Source: Phoronis australis
Taxonomy: Eukaryota; Phoronida; Phoronidae
Length of the DNA stretch: 64,000 nt
Assembly (NCBI GenBank): GCA_002633005.1
Contig: NMRA01000084.1
Coordinates: 234,320-298,319, forward strand
Direction of reading: 5' to 3'
A program made the position numbers and the translations under genes. The notes under the pieces were generated by a model. That model saw nothing but the letters and a program-made list of their open reading frames with translations, searched no databases and was not told the DNA's origin. Position 1 is the first letter of the stretch. Each line of letters opens with the position of its first letter. Positions 9,600 through 21,600 of this stretch are shown here, one piece after another.

Positions 9600-11015
9600 T
9601 TCTATGGTCAGGGTGAATCAATTTGTCCATAGACTTACAAATTCTATTGATAATGTGTTTTTTGATCAATTTGTAATCACAATTTAGGAATGCTTGGTCC
9701 TCAATTATCTAATTACAAAAGTTATTACACTTTGTCTTTGTGACGTAGACAGTAAGCTAAGATTAAACCTCTCTATAACTCATGTTTTATCCCCTCCTTG
9801 AATGTCTTATGAAACTGATTTGAAAGTCCGTCGTTAGCCGGGATCTTATCTGATTTTGTTCCTTGGAGAGCTTCGAAAATTTTGTCTTAAGTTCAGTCCT
9901 GCTCATGCTGCAGAGCCTCTTGCTCGGAGTTGTTTGCATGGGAGAGTAAAGTGATTGGATATTCACAATTATTTGATTTTAGGGCAAACATTTTGATACC
10001 ACTGTCTTTAAATTATTTTGCTCCAGCAGGACAGCTAACAATTTGGTCGTCATTAGTGATTGGATTTGCTTTTCATACCAAGGTTTCTGAAATGTTGAGA
10101 CTTTTACCCTTCTTTTGCCCATTAGACTTTGCGCCTTATAATGGAGACTTTGATAAAGACGGTCTTATTTATCAGAGTTCAGTTGTTTCGTTTTAATTCA
10201 AAGCGGCTGCCAATTTCGCTTGGTCATCCGGATTATTTTCAACCAGGCAAGGTCATTGTCTTGGTTTTTCTCAATGATGGAAATGTTCTATATTACTTTT
10301 ATCCACTTTGTTTTATCGTAACCAAAAGCTGATTTTATTATTTCCATTTAAATTCCCACACAAGAATTTTGTTTCCGATGTTGGCATACATTTTCAGACT
10401 TCGGAAATACGGTGACACAATTGGTAATTTTCTTAAACAGGCATAGTACTCCGAATAACTCTTACAGTTCCATAACCCCGAGCCACGTTTTCTTATTTGG
10501 AAATTTCAAGTCAGTACACCGGCAGGTGTCAGAAAATACGAAATCGTCAATAATACGGACCTGTTTTGGCGCTAACATTCCGAGAACGAGCCAATAGTCA
10601 ATTCTACTTTGGGGTGCTTTTTTGTCACGTTATTTGTAAACGATTAATGCAACAACCATGGGTGTGACTACATCAATAATCCACACATTACGACGTTTTC
10701 TTACACGCCGTCGAGTCGGTGAAATCAAACGAAGCCTCAGTATTTCGTTTCATGAACAACTGATTTTACATGTACATGTACGTCATTACGAGAAGATACA
10801 TTAAGACATGGCGACCGGAGAGTCTCCTGTCCCTGGGCTCCTGTCAGCCAGTGAGCGAGAAGGTTGAAAAGTCAGCTGATAAGCCGCCTGAGCTGCGGCA
10901 GTGCGCATGTGTGTGTGAGAACAGTCCCTATGGCTTATGGCTGTAATACCGTTGACGTTTGCAAACGGCATTGCAACAGTAGAAGTCCGAATGTCCCGAT
11001 GTCGTCGAATGGCTG
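9600..11015. other. No recognised gene
   Basis: AT-rich intergenic DNA. A palindromic TACATGTACATGTA cluster is near 10770. I see nothing else I can name. Confidence 0.5.
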
Positions 11016-13113
11016 TGATACGCCGTTAAATGTAACTATTTCGCAAAATGTAAAATTTGCTACATTTTACGTTGCTAAGACTCTCCTGGTGTGACAACTA
11101 ATTGTTACATTTTACGTTGAATGCGCATGCGAGAAAAGTACCATTGTTACATTTCACGAAACCAACGTCATATCACAAAGTAAATGACTAAAATCATGGA
11201 CAAGTGGTAACTGACACGACCGCGGGTATTTAAATATTTGGGACGAGGGGTGCAACACGAAAATTTTGATTTTACCCGTCTAAAGAGTGCGTGTGGACAA
11301 AAACGTGACCCACTTGGAGACTAATTTGTGTAAAAATTCACATTTTCGCAGTTTTGTTACAAAAAATCAAAAAGCCACCATTTTAATAGTGTTTTGTCAA
11401 AAAATGCTCGTTTAGACGTGCGCCAAATTCAAAAAATCATTTTTAATTGATATTTTATCTTAAAAGACAATAGAAAGAGAAATCGCATTTCTTGTAGTCC
11501 GTGTGCTTCATAAAAACTTGGCGCGTACAACGGCGAGATTAGGCAGCCAGCTAGCTTGTCAAAATACAGCTACATGTAGGTACCACTGTATGTTGAGCTC
11601 TGACAGACCTCGAAATTGTACACAGCCCGGGTAGTTTTGCTCGTCACCTCCCTGTGAAAGAAATATTAACATCCGAGCTAAAGACCGACGGGGGTGCAAA
11701 ATCTGAGTGTCAACCGATACTCACCTTACCCGTTCCTACCGTTTGAGTGGAAAAACAGTCATTTTCTTGTCTAATTCTCCGACTTTTTCACCAAAGCAAT
11801 CTACATGTATGTCATCGTTTTTAAAAAGTACGCTCATGACACGAGCATGCGCCATTTATGGCCCCGAAGTTTTGCGACATCTCTCGGGAGATGATGACAG
11901 CTTCGCAGCAGCAAAATTTGTTCTGAAGTTCGGTTTGCTGGTATCAAAAACTTTAATAATGAAGTGAAACCAATTGCGATAATTTGTTGTGAAGTGTACG
12001 CAACCTCCCGAAAGAAGGTTTGATTGAAGAATCGGCGAAAAAAGAAACTGGCCAATATGTGACACCATAGGCATCAAGTATTAAGATATCTAGGCCTATG
12101 GGTGACACAATATTTCATGGCGACAATAGCCAACGGAGAAGCTCGTACGCCAATTCTAACAGCAGAATAACGGTAGAACGCCAGTTTTTCCATCAACGGT
12201 AAATAATTTAGTGTACTCAAGGAAGAGTGAAGTTTTTAATGACACTATTTTTGTGTCAAATTTTATCCGGTCACTTTTTTACCCACATTGGCGCAAATTA
12301 GCTGTACATGTATAGTAGTACACAGCTTTTGGCCAAGCCTACTTCGTCAATAGATTTTTACAACTAAGATGGCAGACAGAACCTGTCGGTATCACAAACT
12401 TTGATCTCGATTCTTTTTTGTGGAGCAAGGCAATTACCACTTTAGCGATAACTTCAAGGCAATAAAAACTGGCTGAAATGAATTAAACTATAGTGGACTA
12501 AAACGAGACAGTGAATTTAATATCAAATTGGCTTCCGATCGTGAAGAAATTTGTTGTTTTTTTCCCGAAGATATCATCGATAAATATTAGCCAATATACG
12601 TCATTGCTTCTGCTGGGCATATCAAGGGAAAATTATTGTGTTTACTGTAATACCGGATTCACAATTGGCTTTTGACCTGTGAGCGCCAACGGAAGATAGT
12701 AAGAACGCTTTAACAACAAACTTGCTACCTCATCTTGCCTTTCGCGTGGAGTTGAAACTGTATAGAGTACATCTTTGACCACGCCAAGAAACATGTATTC
12801 ATGTTTGAAAAAAGCACATAGGGAGTATCTGAAAATTCGAGCCGGCACATTTGCCAAGAGTTTTATTCAAACAATACGAGAAAGAAACCTTTAAGTGTGT
12901 GAACCGCTTTCCTCCGTGTGACAAATACCATTCAAACTCATGAAATACGACGTTGCTTTCGTAAAATGTAGCGATGGTAAATTTCTCGGATGCGATTTCG
13001 ACGCAAATCGTAAAGTGTAACAACTTGTTGCATTTTAGGAGAGGATTAGCAACGTAAAATTAACAGTGATGTGAAATGTAACAGTTGCTATATTTTATAC
13101 TGACGGCGTATCA
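11016..13113. mobile_element. 2.1-kb element with long imperfect terminal inverted repeats
   Basis: The left end TGATACGCCGT (11016-11026) is matched by ACGGCGTATCA (13103-13113). About 50 bp inwards, ACGTTGCTAAGACTCTCCT near 11070 matches the inverted AGGAGAGGATTAGCAACGT near 13037 at 17 of 19 bases. Between them the ends hold repeated TTACATTTTACG-like boxes on both sides, as expected for subterminal transposase-binding sites. The interior has no recognisable transposase, so it is non-autonomous or decayed. Confidence 0.65.
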
Positions 13114-13939
13114 GCGCTACATGGATGTTGTATAATATGTGCCACGTGAATTATCGACAGTTCCAGAGTTGGCTACCTGGGTGGACAGAATTTGATTGGT
13201 CACCAAGAAAATTGGAAAACTCCTTACAAAGCCTGTTAAATAGACAAGCGTGACGCTTTTAGCGAATTATACTGCAACTAGTGGGAAAACACCCACCAAG
13301 GACCATAACGCCCAATTTGTGAAATAGGGGGGTAATAGTCTTCAGATTCCTGCTTTTATATTTCAAGATTGACGCCGGTGCGAAAGACGGGTCTTTGATC
13401 AATCTTTGGGAACCATCATTTTGAAAATTAAACAGAAATAGCACATGTCAGCCCATGCCAGCTAGGTCTCAGTGGTGACATGACAACTTTTCTTCACTGG
13501 CCATACATGTAGATGGCAGCACATAATGTTGACTCAAAGCCATGACATGCAGCTGAAACATTGTCGTCTGTTCCCGGGGTGCTCCCTTATTTTTGACGAT
13601 GAGATGCAACTTAAAAGTTCAAATACTAACCCTTTTAGACAAAGAACGTACGTAAACGGCTCATTCCCAGAGTGTCACCTCCCACATACCTGTTCTATTT
13701 TGCGCTTTTTATAGAAGTGCCCCCCATGTGTTAAATTCACTAATAAAATGGACAGGAAATTATTCAAATTCACAGTTACCTGTAACAAAACGTGTTATTT
13801 GTTGTGCTCTCTGGTATGAAAGTTTAAATCCCATGTCCGTTAGCCTCAGTTGGCCAGCTGCCATTGGTTTTGGTTCTTTTCGTGTTTTTTTTTGCCAGTA
13901 CACAAGTTACATCTTCACTGTCTCCATGCACATTGACAC

Positions 13940-14113
13940 CTGATGTCTATGTAAATGTTGCATAAAGTTGGACGTTGACCCAGAACTGGGATATACGATG
14001 TCTTTGAAGCAAAGCTTACACCTTATTTTCTGAAAATCATTTGCACTGCCAAAGTATTTGCAGACTTTTTGAAATATTTTTTTCGGCAAATCGAAGAGTT
14101 TGTTGTCTGCCAT
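13940..14113 (-). pseudogene. BED-type zinc-finger exon (hAT transposase or ZBED-like), partial
   Basis: From ATG at 14113, 58 codons read MADNKLFDLPKKIFQKVCKY, then FQKIRCKLCFKDIVYPSSGS and TSNFMQHLHRHQ, ending at donor CATCAG/GTGTCA in phase 0. C-x2-C followed by TSN-x2-QHL-x-RH is the BED finger of hAT transposases and domesticated ZBED genes. No dimerisation or catalytic region was found on the - strand below it, so it is a remnant or the first exon of an unseen gene. Confidence 0.6.
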
Positions 14114-15205
14114 GTTGTTGTGACTGCTGTGCAACACGACCAATGATTGGACGAGATTAGACTCTTTACGACAATGAAAACAGTCGCTCTGTACCTCTTA
14201 AGGAACAAAGCCAAAAGAGATCGCAATGCTGTCAAGGGAATAAGGGAGTTTGTTCACCAATAACAAGTGACAGATTTCGTAAAAACAATTAAAAACAGTT
14301 CTATAATTGAGATCTTGAATTACTTTCAAATGACAAGTAAATAAAATAAAATAAAATAACCAAATCTTCATGATCCGTGAATCGGTAATCGAATCGTAGC
14401 CAAAGAATAGCTATGCGATTATCGATTCGAAATCGTTGCATTCACTACAAAGACTTCACCCACTGCACGACACCAGTAGAAATTTTTCTTGACAACAATT
14501 TATTACGGTAGAAAGGTGTATCGAAGCCCATATTAATATTGCATGTAGCAACTCGTCAACCATCAAAGGGACACCTGGATACTGATAAAATAAGGTATAT
14601 CAGCATTAGGTAAACTAGCCCGAAGTTGTACTCATTGCAGCGCAGAACATCCATTCATCTTATGAAACCTTTTCAATCTTGGACAACGGAGGAAGTGTTG
14701 GAGACTTAAAAATCCTGGATGGTTAATGCCCAGTCCATGACTTGGACAGGATCAATAAAGTTCAGTAGTCACAACTCTATAATACTTACGATATTTTAAA
14801 GTTGAAAAAGGTCAGTTTTCGCGAGTGTTATCCTATTTCACCATGCTGATTAGAATTCGAGACCATCTAAGTAAAATTGTATATATTCGGTCTACAAGGC
14901 AAAACATTAGGTGCGTGTGTGTAGACTCAGACATCAATATTAATTGTTCAATATAATAATATTCTGCAACACATTGTAATGACATTGGATATAAATACAC
15001 AAATTCATAGAAAGCAAAATACAATATTTACACCATATACACCAACATAAACAAGCACATGTTGTTCGTGTAAAGAATATGCTGTTAATTAACGTGACTA
15101 CTGTTACGGTACACAAAATTTTTCTTATTCAATTTACCACTGACGACTGTAATGGTTTCATGCACACAAACTGGACTTTGATATTAATTACGGGCAGTGC
15201 CCGTT
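14114..15205. other. No recognised gene; short AAAAT microsatellite
   Basis: AT-rich intergenic DNA between the BED exon and the PBK 3' end. (AATAA)n-like tract near 14338-14358. Nothing else can be named. Confidence 0.5.
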
Positions 15206-15211
15206 TTTATT
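15206..15211 (-). terminator. PBK: Candidate PBK polyadenylation signal AATAAA
   Basis: On the - strand AATAAA reads from 15211 to 15206, about 260 bp past the PBK stop. No nearer AATAAA was noticed. This is a plausible cleavage signal, unproven without transcript ends. Confidence 0.45.
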
Positions 15212-15469
15212 TAAGATTTTGCAATTGATTTTGCATTGCCATGATAAATCGTATTTTAAGATTACAAGCACAAATTCTTAGAAACAGTTGTACACAGTCA
15301 TGCGCAGTTAACAGATGCTTCCACTTCCGGCCTGCCACAAAATTGTACAAAATCAAGAGTTCGATAACAACTTGGCATATTTGCCTTCCAGAGAAGTCTG
15401 AGCAGAAACAGATGGGTCCAGAAGAAGTGGCGGCAGAGACAGTCACAGAATTTGCATTGCACCAACAGT

Positions 15470-15635
15470 TTAGAAGTTCTCCTTCAGTGTTTCCAAAAAG
15501 CCTACAATCATCTTGGCAGAAGGTCGGTTGCTGGCTATCTCATCAGTACAGACGTAAAACAGTTCCAGAAGTTCTTTGTAAGATGAGTCATACTGTATAC
15601 CCTCCGGCAAAAGGGGCCGACTGCCAAGAAGTAAG
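15470..15635 (-). CDS. PBK: PBK terminal coding exon
   Basis: The acceptor TTTTCAAG ends at 15636. The exon encodes LLLGSRPLLPEGIQYD, SSYKELLELFYVCTDE, NRPSAKMIVGFLE and ends TLKENF then TAA (15472-15470). Human PBK has ALGTRPPINMEELD and VIELFSVCTNE, then RPSAAHIVEALETDV. The final human ETDV is replaced by a longer ETLKENF, so the class I PDZ ligand is absent. Confidence 0.92.
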
Positions 15636-18600
15636 CTTGAAAATGAATGGAAAATGTCCATGCGAGTACAGTAACCTAACAATTCATATGGATTTTGTGA
15701 CACGAAATAACACTTCGTGAAACTAAATGACTTTGCGCAATTGCTGAAATTATTTTAAGAAAGCAAAGTCCATTATATAAGAGTTTTCACTTTGAAAAAT
15801 AGCCTTCGAGTTTCCGCAGTTAACATGAATACGCCGCATACCGAAAACCTTCAGACATCATAATTTCTTCCCAATGAAGAAAATCTGTTCAAACTTGAAT
15901 AAAACATTTCTGTGAAGAAGATATAACATAATTGTAAAATTTTCAGGATGAATGAGAAAACATTTGTACCAGTTTAGTATATGAATGAGAAAACACAATT
16001 TGATGAAAAGTATTAGAAATACCTAGCCTGTACTAATATTCCCGGGATTGTTCTACCAAAAGAACATCAGGTCGTGGCTGAGTCTGTCAAGCAACCCTAC
16101 ACATGCAATACATACATGTGCAGACGAATCACCATGGCAACACCCATACCTGTGTTCAGCCTCAGCAAATGAATCTTCCTCATCACTGTCCTCAAGTAAT
16201 GGGGGCATATGGGGGATGTTCAGAGTCAACATCTCGTACAGCATACAACCATAAGCATAGATGTCAGCACGATCTGTTATGAGCCCTGCAATGGAAGAAC
16301 TGAGGTTAGAACTAGTGATCCACGTCAACAGTACACAAAGGCAAAATACGGCCAACTTGAAAACCAACCCTTCGCATGTGGTCACACTGGTTTCTGTGAT
16401 CCGATGCACATTACAACTTTACCATCTCAACTGTATCAAGTATTCTGTTGCTAATGTGGGGACAGCGTTGCTTGCATGCACTAAGCGCGGAATTCCTCTC
16501 TGGGTATGGTTGACTCATGTTACAAACCAGACTTGTCTGCCAGAAAAGAAACACAGTTTCTACTTATTTTTGTGTTTCCATTGGCCGAATCTGTCGACGA
16601 GGAACATCCAGAATTTGTTTTTGGAGCATCAAAACTGGCCCAGAAATAATGAAGTTACAACTTATGCTAGCTTTAAAACTGAGACTGTCCAAAAACACAT
16701 AGCTCACAAAAATCCGCTTCTCTGGATAAATTGAGGAGGTCTGAAGGAAATCATTAGTGGACCACCTTACCTAACCTGTCTGCTGACAATTTATGTTCTA
16801 CACATTTCAAGTATTTTACCTAAAATGTTACCATCGAGGAATAAAGACACCAACAATTAACATCAAAGCACATCTTCTAATGGGACATTATCGACGGGAG
16901 AGATTTTCTAAGATCATCGCCGAGGTGCGGCATCAAATTCACTATCTCCACAGTCGCAATACAATACTTTGCTGTCAGAGCTGGACCTAACTTGTTAAAA
17001 GACATAGTGTTTATCTGATGCAGTCAGAAGCCTTGATTGCAGCCAATGTCTAGCAGCCAACGGTGAACATTGGCAATTTCTAACAAAAAAGACAAAAGCA
17101 TAATGGAATTTGTTGTTCAGTTCAATTCACACTTTCCAGCCACCGACCAGATGATGTAAATGGCAAGTGATCGAATCAAATTTTTATTTGTCGTACTGTT
17201 GACTTTCTAAAACCACTCTGAGGTGGTGGCTTGTTACTATTACTAAAATCTCTTGGTCTATTTGAACCCACGACTTCTGAAACTACAGATAATTCGAGTC
17301 CAGCACCTTAACCACTACACCACGGAGTCATCTGATGCCAAATAATGATCCCATTCCACTAAGAAAAATGTTCAAAGGAGCATGCCACCCAAAAAAACAA
17401 CCCATTTTGTATCAATTTAGATCGAGTAGTTCTACTCGTTCAACGGCACGTTCCGTTGCTTTACCTGACACCTGACGGGAGATAGAGGTGTTGAAATTAT
17501 CCAATGACGTAATTGGTTTCACACGCAGTCTGTCCAGCACTTCACAACACGGGTTACTGGTGTCAGGTTATCGCTTGAATTCATCGTTTAACACCAATAA
17601 ATCATCAAACTTCGATGTAAAACCCTTAAAAATACACCAAGTTCTTATAAAAATGCGTTGTTTTATTTCGTTATTACGGATTTATTGGTATTTGGACACA
17701 CCGTAGCCTACAAAGTTCGGCAGACCAATTTGGAGTTTGGGGTTGGTTCGGAGATAAATTCGAAGTTTTCTTCAGTGAAATACAGACAGGAGAACCTAGA
17801 ACTGTGTTGTTTAAACTTATGATTTTTTGAGTTCTAAACACACAAAACGCCTGTTATCCCGACTAGTGGCTCAGAACCCGATCAGGCCCGTCGCAGCCGG
17901 ACTGACTCGTTATCCCGGCCAGTGGCTCGGAACAAGATCAGGCCCGTCGCGGCCGCCGGGACTGGCACGAACATAAACCAGCTTGAGTTTTTAACTAAAC
18001 CTCCAGTCAGGAAAAGACTGTAATAGTGAGCCAAAGAAATAATGGAAATTACTGCCACAAAACTGACAAGAGCAACGCAGAGCGTTGAAATGCGCCCACA
18101 ATTGCACCGTATACGGGTTGTTTATTGGTACCATAAAGTGGCCACTAGAGGGCATATATGTAGTATGTTGTACTTTGCAAAATGGAAAGGCATGGTCATT
18201 GTCTCCTCAATAGGCTAGGGGCAAAATGTGAGTGATCTTCATAATACAAGCACATCCTAGACATCAGTTGCTTAAAGCACCACAGAAATAAAGAATTAAA
18301 AACAAATTTACCAACATACGAGATTAGCACAGCATTAGAATGCCAGAAACAAATTTCTACTCGGAACTTTTCCTTCATAGTCACGAAGAAACACAAAGTA
18401 TACACCTGAAGACCTATGAAAATACAGAGGTCAATGTAAAATACTAAAATTGCCACTAGAGGCATACCGGTAGTCAGAATCATCCTAAAGTTGTCATGGT
18501 CCGTTGCCAACATCACATAAATACACTTACTAAATTTAGTAAAGATCCTGCAAACGGTTTGGGAGTTACAGCCATGGGTGCAAAAAAACTGCCACTAGGA

Positions 18601-21600
18601 GGCGCCACAGTAATCAAAGTCATGGGAAATTCAGCGTCAACCGTCCTCTTCATAGTCAGAACGTATGCCAATTTTCACAATTATACTTATAGCGGTTTAG
18701 TTGATAGAGGGGTGGATGCCAAAAAACAGACTCAAAAACAGGAAAAATGGCCACTGGGTGTCGCAAACTAGGTCAAATCCATCCGAAAACGGGAGGATAG
18801 CGTCATCGCACTAATAGGTGCCTACATACCAAATTTCATGAAAATCCGTTCAGGACTTGTGAAGATACAGAGGTAAACGTAAACAAATAAAATTGCCACT
18901 AGGGGGCACACTGGTAGGCGGATCCGTCCAAAAGTCGTCATTGCCTGTTGTTAACATAATATGAATATACTTATTAAATTTCGTAAAGATCCTGCGAACG
19001 GTTTAGGAGATACAGCCATAGGCGCAAAAAATAAAACTGCCACTAGGAGGCGCCACAGTAGTCGAAATCGTCGGAAAATCATCGTCAATCGTCCTCTACA
19101 TAGTAAGCATATACATGCCAATTTTCACAATCATCCTTTGAGAGGTTTGGTTGATAGAGGGGTGGACGCACAAAAACAGACTCGAAAACACTAAAAATGG
19201 CCACTAGGTGGCGCAAACTATGTCGAATCCATCTGAAAACGGGAGGATAGCGTCATCTCACTAATAGGTGCCTACTTACCAAATTTCATGAAAATCCGTT
19301 CAGGACTTTTGAAGATACAAAGGTAAGCGTAAAAAACTAAAATTGCCACTAGGGGGCACACCGGTAGTCTGATCCGTCCGAAAGTTCGCACATGCCGTCC
19401 CATTCATGAATGGAACATATGTGCCAAATTTCATGACTGTATATCAAAGGGTTTTGGAGATAAAGCAGCGGACGCCGCCCGGACAGACGGACGGAGATGG
19501 CGGCATAATGCGTCCACATATAAATATGTGGGCGCATAAAAATCTACTTACTTCAGTTGTCGGGGGCCATTAAGTCGGAATCCCCTTCCACAGACCATCA
19601 GGGCAAAGGTTGTACAGTAACTATGACTTCAATAACGTATTTGTATTTCTAAGTAAAGATTCCCCTAACATGTGACCATAGCATATAAAATCGAGTAATT
19701 AACTATTTCACAACAGCAAACACTGAATTAGCATGCGTTCACACGGCCTCAGTGCCTGGTCAGTTACCTTTATTGCTGGTATCAAAAGCCCATAACGCAG
19801 TTGTTTATTCATTGCTAGCTTCTCAACATTTGCACTCACGAATACTGCAAAGGCATTACACATTGTATCTAATGAGACAGACTTTTATTCAGTTTTATAT
19901 AAGCATTGGTTAGGATGAGAATAATTCATTTTGAAACAGAACGCAAAATAATACTAACATCTTCATGGCCACTCGCCTGGCGCCAATCCCGACTTAGTCA
20001 AGAGCTCATCTGACGAAGACTTCACGGATCGGATCGGAAGGTTTCACAGCCTATCAGTTCGAACCGGAATACACTGATCAAGAAATACTAGAGAGGTGAC
20101 GTGAACATGCACAGGCAACGGAACGTATGGATAGTTCTTTGGTAAGCCGGAATTCGTCAGAGAAGTCACTGTCGACGAAATGCCAGCCACAGACACGGAG
20201 ATGTTTCATGGCCTCATACTTGCTATTAACAGCGTACCTTTCATTCTTCACTACCACGAGTCATTTCCTAAGCATTTTGGGCTCTCGAGGAAGTCGAAAA
20301 ATGACATACCCACTTTCTTCACAGCTTCATAGTTCGTTCAAGCGGGAACGATGCACCACGACACAGCAGCATTCACTCTGAAGACGAACCACTGATGTCG
20401 CTGGGTCGTTTCTCACCTTCCTCACAGGTTAACGCGACACCTCTCGGCAAGGTGAGGTCGACCGTATAAGAGGCAATGTGTATATAGACCGATTAAGACG
20501 GTAAAAAAAGACTAATTAAATCGGGTGGCATTCTCCTTTAAGAATCACACAAAATTCCCTTCAATGGATCGAAAAATTCCCCTCAAGGTTAGAATCACTT
20601 CTCCAAAAGTAATGGAACTGAGTGCCTTGGTTGTAATGCATGGTGATTGGCCGCAAACTCGCGTAATCTCACCAAACTTGTGAATACAACTTTCAATGAA
20701 TGCAGCACAGAACTACTCACCTCCCTCCTCGAGAGCCTCAGCTGGTGACCAAGACTCTGTGCCTACATAGCACTGATCAGGGCTCCTCGGGCCGTCCAGC
20801 GAGTCATTGAGACGGACAGTCACGCCAAAGTCACACAACTTGACCTGGTCAAAGTCCCCTTTGACCAGAACATTGTGACTCTTGATGTCCCCATGTAACA
20901 GCTTCATATTGTTATGAAGAAAGTGTAAACCCTTGCCAACTTCGTGAGCCACCTGGGTAACAAAGTTAAGAATTGCTTAAAGACACTCCACTTTGCAAAT
21001 GGCCAAGCACGTGATTTGGAGGTTGGAGGATCTGAAAACCAAGGGAACTTATGCTGGTGCATGTATTTCTTTATTAAGAGTATACTTCCATTATCAGTTT
21101 CAAAGTAAGAGGTTGGTCTTGGAAAGACTGATTTAATGTCTAAATCTGCATAATAGATGTATGTGTTACCCACAGAAATTTAGGAAAAAAATTGGTGTGC
21201 CATGGTCTAGACAGTTTTATTGTTCTGTTGGCTTGGAAAGAGAAAAATTTTTGGGATCAAATGAAAGAATGAATCACATTGAACTATCTGGTCACATGAA
21301 TGACTGACCTTTCCCAAGAAAGATATTCTAATTCAGATCAATGACAATAGAGGGCATTACAAAGCATGAATCGCATTGAGTGAAATATGGCACACTAAGA
21401 TATGCAGTCAGTCACAATTCAGTTAATGAACGTTTTGGATCAAAACTCAATTATATTGAGGATTAGTAAAAACACAAAACCAAATCAAAGCTGATTACTG
21501 TCTCTAAGAGGTCAAAAAAGCAAAAGAGTTGGTTCTGGTTGCTACAACTCATTTTGAGACCTGAGCTCACCGATTAAAAAATATAACAAAAAAACCAGCC

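Noticed and set aside
15241-15720. 159-codon + strand open frame
   Set aside because: It is the antisense of the terminal PBK exon; the - strand carries clear kinase homology and splice sites.
16261-16734. 157-codon + strand open frame
   Set aside because: It partly overlaps PBK exon 5 in antisense and then runs into intron; no family resemblance.
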